Below, piece by piece: positions 59,634 to 64,000 of a DNA stretch of 64,000 bases. Numbering within the stretch: position 1 is the stretch's first letter; each line of letters begins with the position of its first letter. A program made the translations under genes and the position numbers. A model generated the notes under the pieces. It searched no databases. It was not told the DNA's origin and worked only from the letters and a program-made list of their open reading frames with translations. This stretch comes from Pollenia angustigena (Eukaryota > Arthropoda > Insecta > Diptera > Polleniidae): positions 172,528,478-172,592,477 of the forward strand of contig OV884058.1 in assembly GCA_930367215.1 (NCBI GenBank), read 5' to 3'.

Positions 59634-61536
59634 TTATTTTAATAAATATTGCCCAGACTTTTTCGATGGTGGTTGTTCGGGACTAGTGGCATCGCATTCA
59701 TCGCTATCATCCGTTTCTGAACCACACATAATGTCAATGTGTGACTCCACTGTTGGCCCTTCTGCATCTCCTGAAAATTCTTTATCATCAAGATCATCCT
59801 TGTCTTGCCACACAAGCTTACTCCACCAGCAAATTTCCGCAATTATTGCACTCGGCGACTTTTTGCCTCTATATCTGTAAGTTTTTGTTTTATTAAAATG
59901 AGTTTGAAAAAATAAAAAATCAGTATTACCTCATTTCAAATGGCATAGCAACTTGATGATAGCGTTCACCTTGTTCATCAGATTCGGTAGCCAATTGTTT
60001 GCTGAAGTAGTCCAGATGATGATGTAAATAATGGATTTTCAAGGACATGTGGACACCAATTTTCGAGAATGCTCTTAACATCCTTGCGACAGAAACATCG
60101 TAGTTGTTAGAACGATGTTTTCCCAACAAGCCTTCTATTACTTCTCTGATTGCCTGCCATGCATTCAATTCAGCGTCAATCAAAATATTGTTGAATGCGT
60201 CACTTTTAATCAGCTTTCGTATATCTGGACCATTTAGTACGCCTGATTGGAAAAAATTAATTTGTTAAGATGGAAAATCATGGGAAATGAATGTGATATT
60301 ATAACTTACCTTCTTTAATTTTGCTTTCGCTGAGTCTCGGGTAAATTAGTTTCAAACACAAGAAAACTTCATCTCTTTTGGCGACAGTTTTGATAAAATT
60401 CTTAACAATTCCAAGTTTAATATGCAGTGGAGGCAGCACTTCGGCACTAGAGGCTCACGAATAATATTGGCCGTTTATAACCTGCTGTGCTCTCTGAACT
60501 TCCATCCGTGGCATGCATATTGGTCACCGGAAAATCGTGTGTCCCAATCGCACAAAAAGCACATTTATTATATATATCCGCTTTGAAGACCGCAAAGCAT
60601 TGCTACAACTTTTAAATCGCAGCATATGCGCCACATATGTTTGGCGTAGTTAGCCATTTTTAAAATATTTTCCAGTGTATCATATGTTTCTTTCGTTTCT
60701 GTACTATAGGCGATTGGAACTGAAGGTTTTTTATTGGTCTTATGCAGTAAAACCGCCTTCAAGCTGAGTTTTGAACTGTCAATAAATAATCTCCAGTCAT
60801 CCGCTTCATATTTTATTTCCATTGCGTCCATCAATTTTCCTACATCCGGGCAATATGCAGAAGTTTTTTCATCATTCACAAGGAATTAACTTTGGAGTGT
60901 TGCCTGACGACTTCGATAAGCTGTGACTTTCAAACCGGGTGCCAACAAATTGTTTGATTTCAAAATGGAAGCCAGCTCTTCCGATTTATGCTGTGTTAAT
61001 TCCAACTTGGCAACAATTGAATCAAGCTTATTTTGATTTATTAAAATTGGCTCATTGGATACTGATGGCTCATATGAGGGATCATCACGTGCATGATATG
61101 TCGGAGCAGTCTTAGAAGAGAAAATATCTGGGCTAGAAGCTTTTGGCACAGGAATGTGGTCCGAATGAGGCAATGGTGTTGCGGCACTTGCAACACCAAC
61201 GTAATTATACGATTTTCTTATCCTTTTTGCGGCTCCTTTATTCGCACATGCATAGCAATTCAATGGATTGTGACCTTCGCCAGGATTAGTCCAAGTCATT
61301 GGGATACCGAATGGCAAAATTTCACGTCTTCTATTTTTCCAATCCATTAGACGGTTGTAGCAGCTTTTACACACTATATTTGGTACCCAATTTTCGTTCA
61401 CTATAACATTTTGGTTGAAGTACATCTCGTATGTTTGAACAAAATCAGTACTGAAATTTCCCCTTTTTTTATGTGTTGAGACATATTGACCCCAGCAGTA
61501 GCAAAAGCTATTTATATCTGGCTTGCACAGTTCCAT
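59634..61536 (-). pseudogene. WRLFID-family transposase-like gene, copy 2, intron-containing, lightly broken
   Basis: Exons run 61536-60310, 60242-59930 and 59874-59634, with GT-AG introns of 67 and 55 bp that keep frame. The product starts MELCKPDINSFCYCWGQY. The paired cysteines CYCWG, CKSCYNRL and CYACAN look like a zinc-binding region. Then come LLAPGLKVTAYRSRQ, DDWRLFIDSSKLSLKAVLLH, YAKHMWRICCDLKVVAML, CFLCDWDTR, LPPLHIKLGIVKNF, KIKEG (intron), GPDIRKL, ESDEQGERYHQVA, EMRYRGKKS (intron) and IAEICWWSK, and an acidic tail. Lesions: a stop after RQATLQS (60886), a double stop after QSGYI (near 60568), a stop after EHSRL and a one-base frameshift after REPLVP. A start further upstream at 61629 is open but adds non-conserved sequence. 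Confidence 0.78.
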
Positions 61537-62853
61537 ATTCTGTTCACTTTTAAAAAACTGGAGAAAAATCACTTTTACTGTTCGCGTTCGTCGGCACTTG
61601 TTGAATGACAAAAATCGATAAATGAACACCTATAAATACTACGTATTTTTCAATATTTTACTGACAGGTACGTTCGAAAACATGAGCACTAATAGATGTG
61701 GGTGGAATTTCTGTAAAAAAATCATACAGGTAGCCAACGGAAAACCCCAAATAATAAAAAAAGTGCACTTTCCTTTTTTCCTTTCAATTGTCCACGCACA
61801 TTTATTACCGCTTATTACTACCGCAATCATAAAAATCAAATAACCTTTTGTTTATTACTTTTTTTTTTTTGAATTCTAAGAATCATAAAAAAAGTCATAA
61901 ATGTTTTTGCAAAGAATTTTGTGCATATCTCGAGCAAATTTTTGAAATGCATACCTTCACTTAATTGTTAATAAAAGCGAAACGCGTTCATCGATTTTCA
62001 TGATTTATGTCTCATTTATTTCATAGGTTATGCGACTTCACGTGAAAGTAATAGGACTTGAAACTTTTTTTTACTGTTTTGGATTTTTTATGAATTAAAA
62101 ATAAAAAATTTTAATTTTTTGGGCAAAAAATATTTTTTTTCTTCATACATTCATTTTTTACTTCGAAAGTGTTGCACATATAGGAAAACGGTATAGAAAC
62201 AGATTAGAGAAATTGTAATTTTTAATTTTTCTAAATTTGTTTCATCAAAATCGGACAAGTGGTTCTCGAGTTATGTTAAACTACGTTTTGCCAAAATGTT
62301 ACAACTAAGCGAAAAAACATCAAGATAAGGAAAAAATTTAAAATGTCATAAAAAAAGAACTGACACATACGAACGCCAAACCCTTTGAGGGTTTTACTAT
62401 ACTGACCTTGTACCATCACCCTGACTTGGAATTTCTCACCCCCCAGATTGGCTGTTGTACTGTGAAATTAACAAAATTTATTTGCTAACTATACAAATAA
62501 AAAAAGAGAGGATGATATTCCTTATATTTAACATTTTTGATAACAATTAAATGTACCAATTAATGAGTAAAATCACCGATTAACAATAAAAATTAAGCAT
62601 CGATACAATGGATTTTTGTCTTTATATTATTTGTTTCTAAATTCACAAAAGTTTGACACAAGACTATTATCAAAAAAGCCTTTATAATATTTGTTGGTCA
62701 AAAACATTTAAAAACTTGAAGAAATCTTTGCAAAATAAAAATTCCTTAATGACTAAATTCACTACATGCCTAATCTAGCCTAAACAGCTAAATTGGCAAC
62801 ACTCTATCAGTATGCTGGACACTACGCAACATTTAAATTAAGTTTATTAATTA

Positions 62854-63652
62854 CAGCTTACCCTCGATTCGCGCAGTCTATAAGAAACTGAAACTGTTAA
62901 TTCGAAATCACGCAAATAAAGCGTAAAGCCGTGCACGAATGCATTTGAATGTTTGTTTTTTAAATGATAAATGTCGATTGCTCTTTGCTAAATAATCAAA
63001 TACTATGTTGTGAAAAACACATAAGGCACAAAAAAAATTTAAACACACAAATGCAAATGAATTTTAATTAGTGTGTTATAAACGACCAAATACGAAGTGT
63101 AAAGAGCACGGAATATACTCCACACATCAACGAAACAAACAAATCACACTAACTATACCAAATGACACCAATCGCACCAAACAACAGTAACTGCTTACTT
63201 TTACAACAATACATCAAGCCATACAAATCTACAGGCATTTTGTTTGTGTAAAATTCCACGCCGTTGTCAATATCTTACTACTACATAGGAGAAACAAAAG
63301 GAACATTGTGTTTTGTGTGCTTGTATGTGTGGCAAAACACACAGTGTGTATTGAAAAGTTGACCGTACATAACTGTGTTATAGACTTACAATCGTTGTGT
63401 TTTGTGTTTTCGTATACATCAAATTATACATTGAGTTGATTTGTTTAAATCAAACTACTGCTTCACACCGAGTTGTTTGAAACCAAATACTGTTTTAACA
63501 TTGATTTGGTTTTTCGTAATGTATCATTCGAACTGATTAAAAAAAACAAAAACACAATATTTGACACAACAATAACTTGGTGTGGAGAACTGTGAAAAAG
63601 AAACAAATGCACTCGTGCAGGGCTTTAGTACCGCGTAAATCGAGGGTTAGCT
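62854..63652. mobile_element. TIR MITE, pogo/Tigger-like ends
   Basis: agcttaccctcgattcgcgc and inverted agctaaccctcgatttacgc are the ends; TA lies at the left border. An accctcgattnncgc end is typical of pogo/Tigger-type elements. About 0.8 kb, no coding region. Confidence 0.55.
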
Positions 63653-63675
63653 AAATTATAAATAAATTAAACACG

Positions 63676-63730
63676 AAGCGTATGATTGATACACATTTAT
63701 GTGTGATTATTTTATATCAATCATACGCTT
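63676..63730. repeat. 16-bp perfect hairpin arms
   Basis: aagcgtatgattgata (63676-63691) and its inverse (63715-63730) around a 23-base loop. Confidence 0.8.
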
Positions 63731-64000
63731 AATATTCCTACTTTTTTATTATAATTCGATCAAATAAGCTACAGTTTTAAATTTTTAAAATAAACAATTG
63801 AGCGAATCGTGCATGAAGAAATCAGTCCTCTTATACTTTTTTATAATATATAACAAATGACTACAGGTTGTTTGAACGTCATTGTTATTATCAATTAATT
63901 AATAAAAACGTTTTTATTCTTCTTTTAAGCAAATAACTTTAGCAGCACTTTTGTAAAGAAAACCACAATTGAGTATCTGCACATTAAGACAGATAAATAC

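Larger units (their letters stand above)
58446..62805 (-). mobile_element. Probable DNA transposon carrying WRLFID-family copy 2
   Basis: The left end is CAGTGTTGCCA (58446) and the right end, inverted, GAGTGTTGCCA (ending 62804). The left flank ataagtat matches atcagtat at 62806-62813 in 7 of 8 positions, with one unexplained extra base before it. Inside are copy 2 of the transposase-like gene and a TIR element (58649-59560). The ends resemble those of the small element at 2907-3352. The border call is weaker than for copy 3 because of the base shift. Confidence 0.5.

Noticed and set aside
59509..59880. 123-aa plus-strand open frame with serine-rich end
   Set aside because: It is antisense to the last exon of WRLFID-family copy 2, whose minus-strand frame is supported by splice sites.

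Overview
The window reads as nuclear DNA of a higher (schizophoran, probably calyptrate) fly. It is very AT-rich, has short GT-AG introns, carries one recognisable host gene whose exons match the insect stomatin/MEC-2 family, and is otherwise packed with DNA transposons and MITEs. The species is an inference; nothing here fixes it.

Host gene: five internal exons of a stomatin-family (SPFH/PHB) membrane protein lie on the + strand at 46659-46768, 46909-46981, 47127-47209, 56141-56344 and 57768-57823. Reading frame and GT-AG splice sites are intact throughout. The 5' exon(s) and the 3' half of the PHB region are not in the window. The 8.9-kb intron between the third and fourth exons is filled with nested transposons, including a 2.1-kb hAT element with a recognisable transposase C-terminus. 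The 46 kb before the first visible exon holds no convincing host gene.

Mobile DNA: the layout is dominated by nested insertions whose borders can be read from target-site duplications (TSDs). Elements with 8-bp TSDs lie at 1584-2887, 8409-8878, 9237-10634, 18418-19867, 34135-35272, 39875-41673, 42960-43531 and 51690-53785. Two piggyBac-like elements with TTAA TSDs lie at 20600-22749 and 33696-35669. Three broken mariner-family copies (near 1.9, 13.6 and 21.6 kb), one Jockey/CR1-type LINE remnant, tRNA-derived SINE sequence, three Helentron/HINE-like elements with 153-bp minisatellite cores, and many foldback or TIR MITEs make up most of the rest.

Most interesting: three copies of one gene family lie at 7690-10752 (+), 35985-38488 (-) and 59634-61536 (-). 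They share an N-terminal cysteine-rich (zinc-binding-like) region, a 'WRLFIDSSK' motif, a 'CDLK/ADHK' motif and a 'DEQGERxHQ' motif. Two copies share an intron position. One copy sits inside a 5.8-kb element with 16-bp identical ends (CAGTGTTCGAAAATAA) and a 7/8 TSD. A second copy is bracketed by CAGTGTTGCCA-type ends. I infer that the family is the transposase of a DNA transposon, with the D, D and E of those motifs as candidate RNase H-like catalytic residues. All three copies here are inactivated. Two regions (20051-25225 and 33595-39387) are four-deep nests that give a relative insertion chronology.
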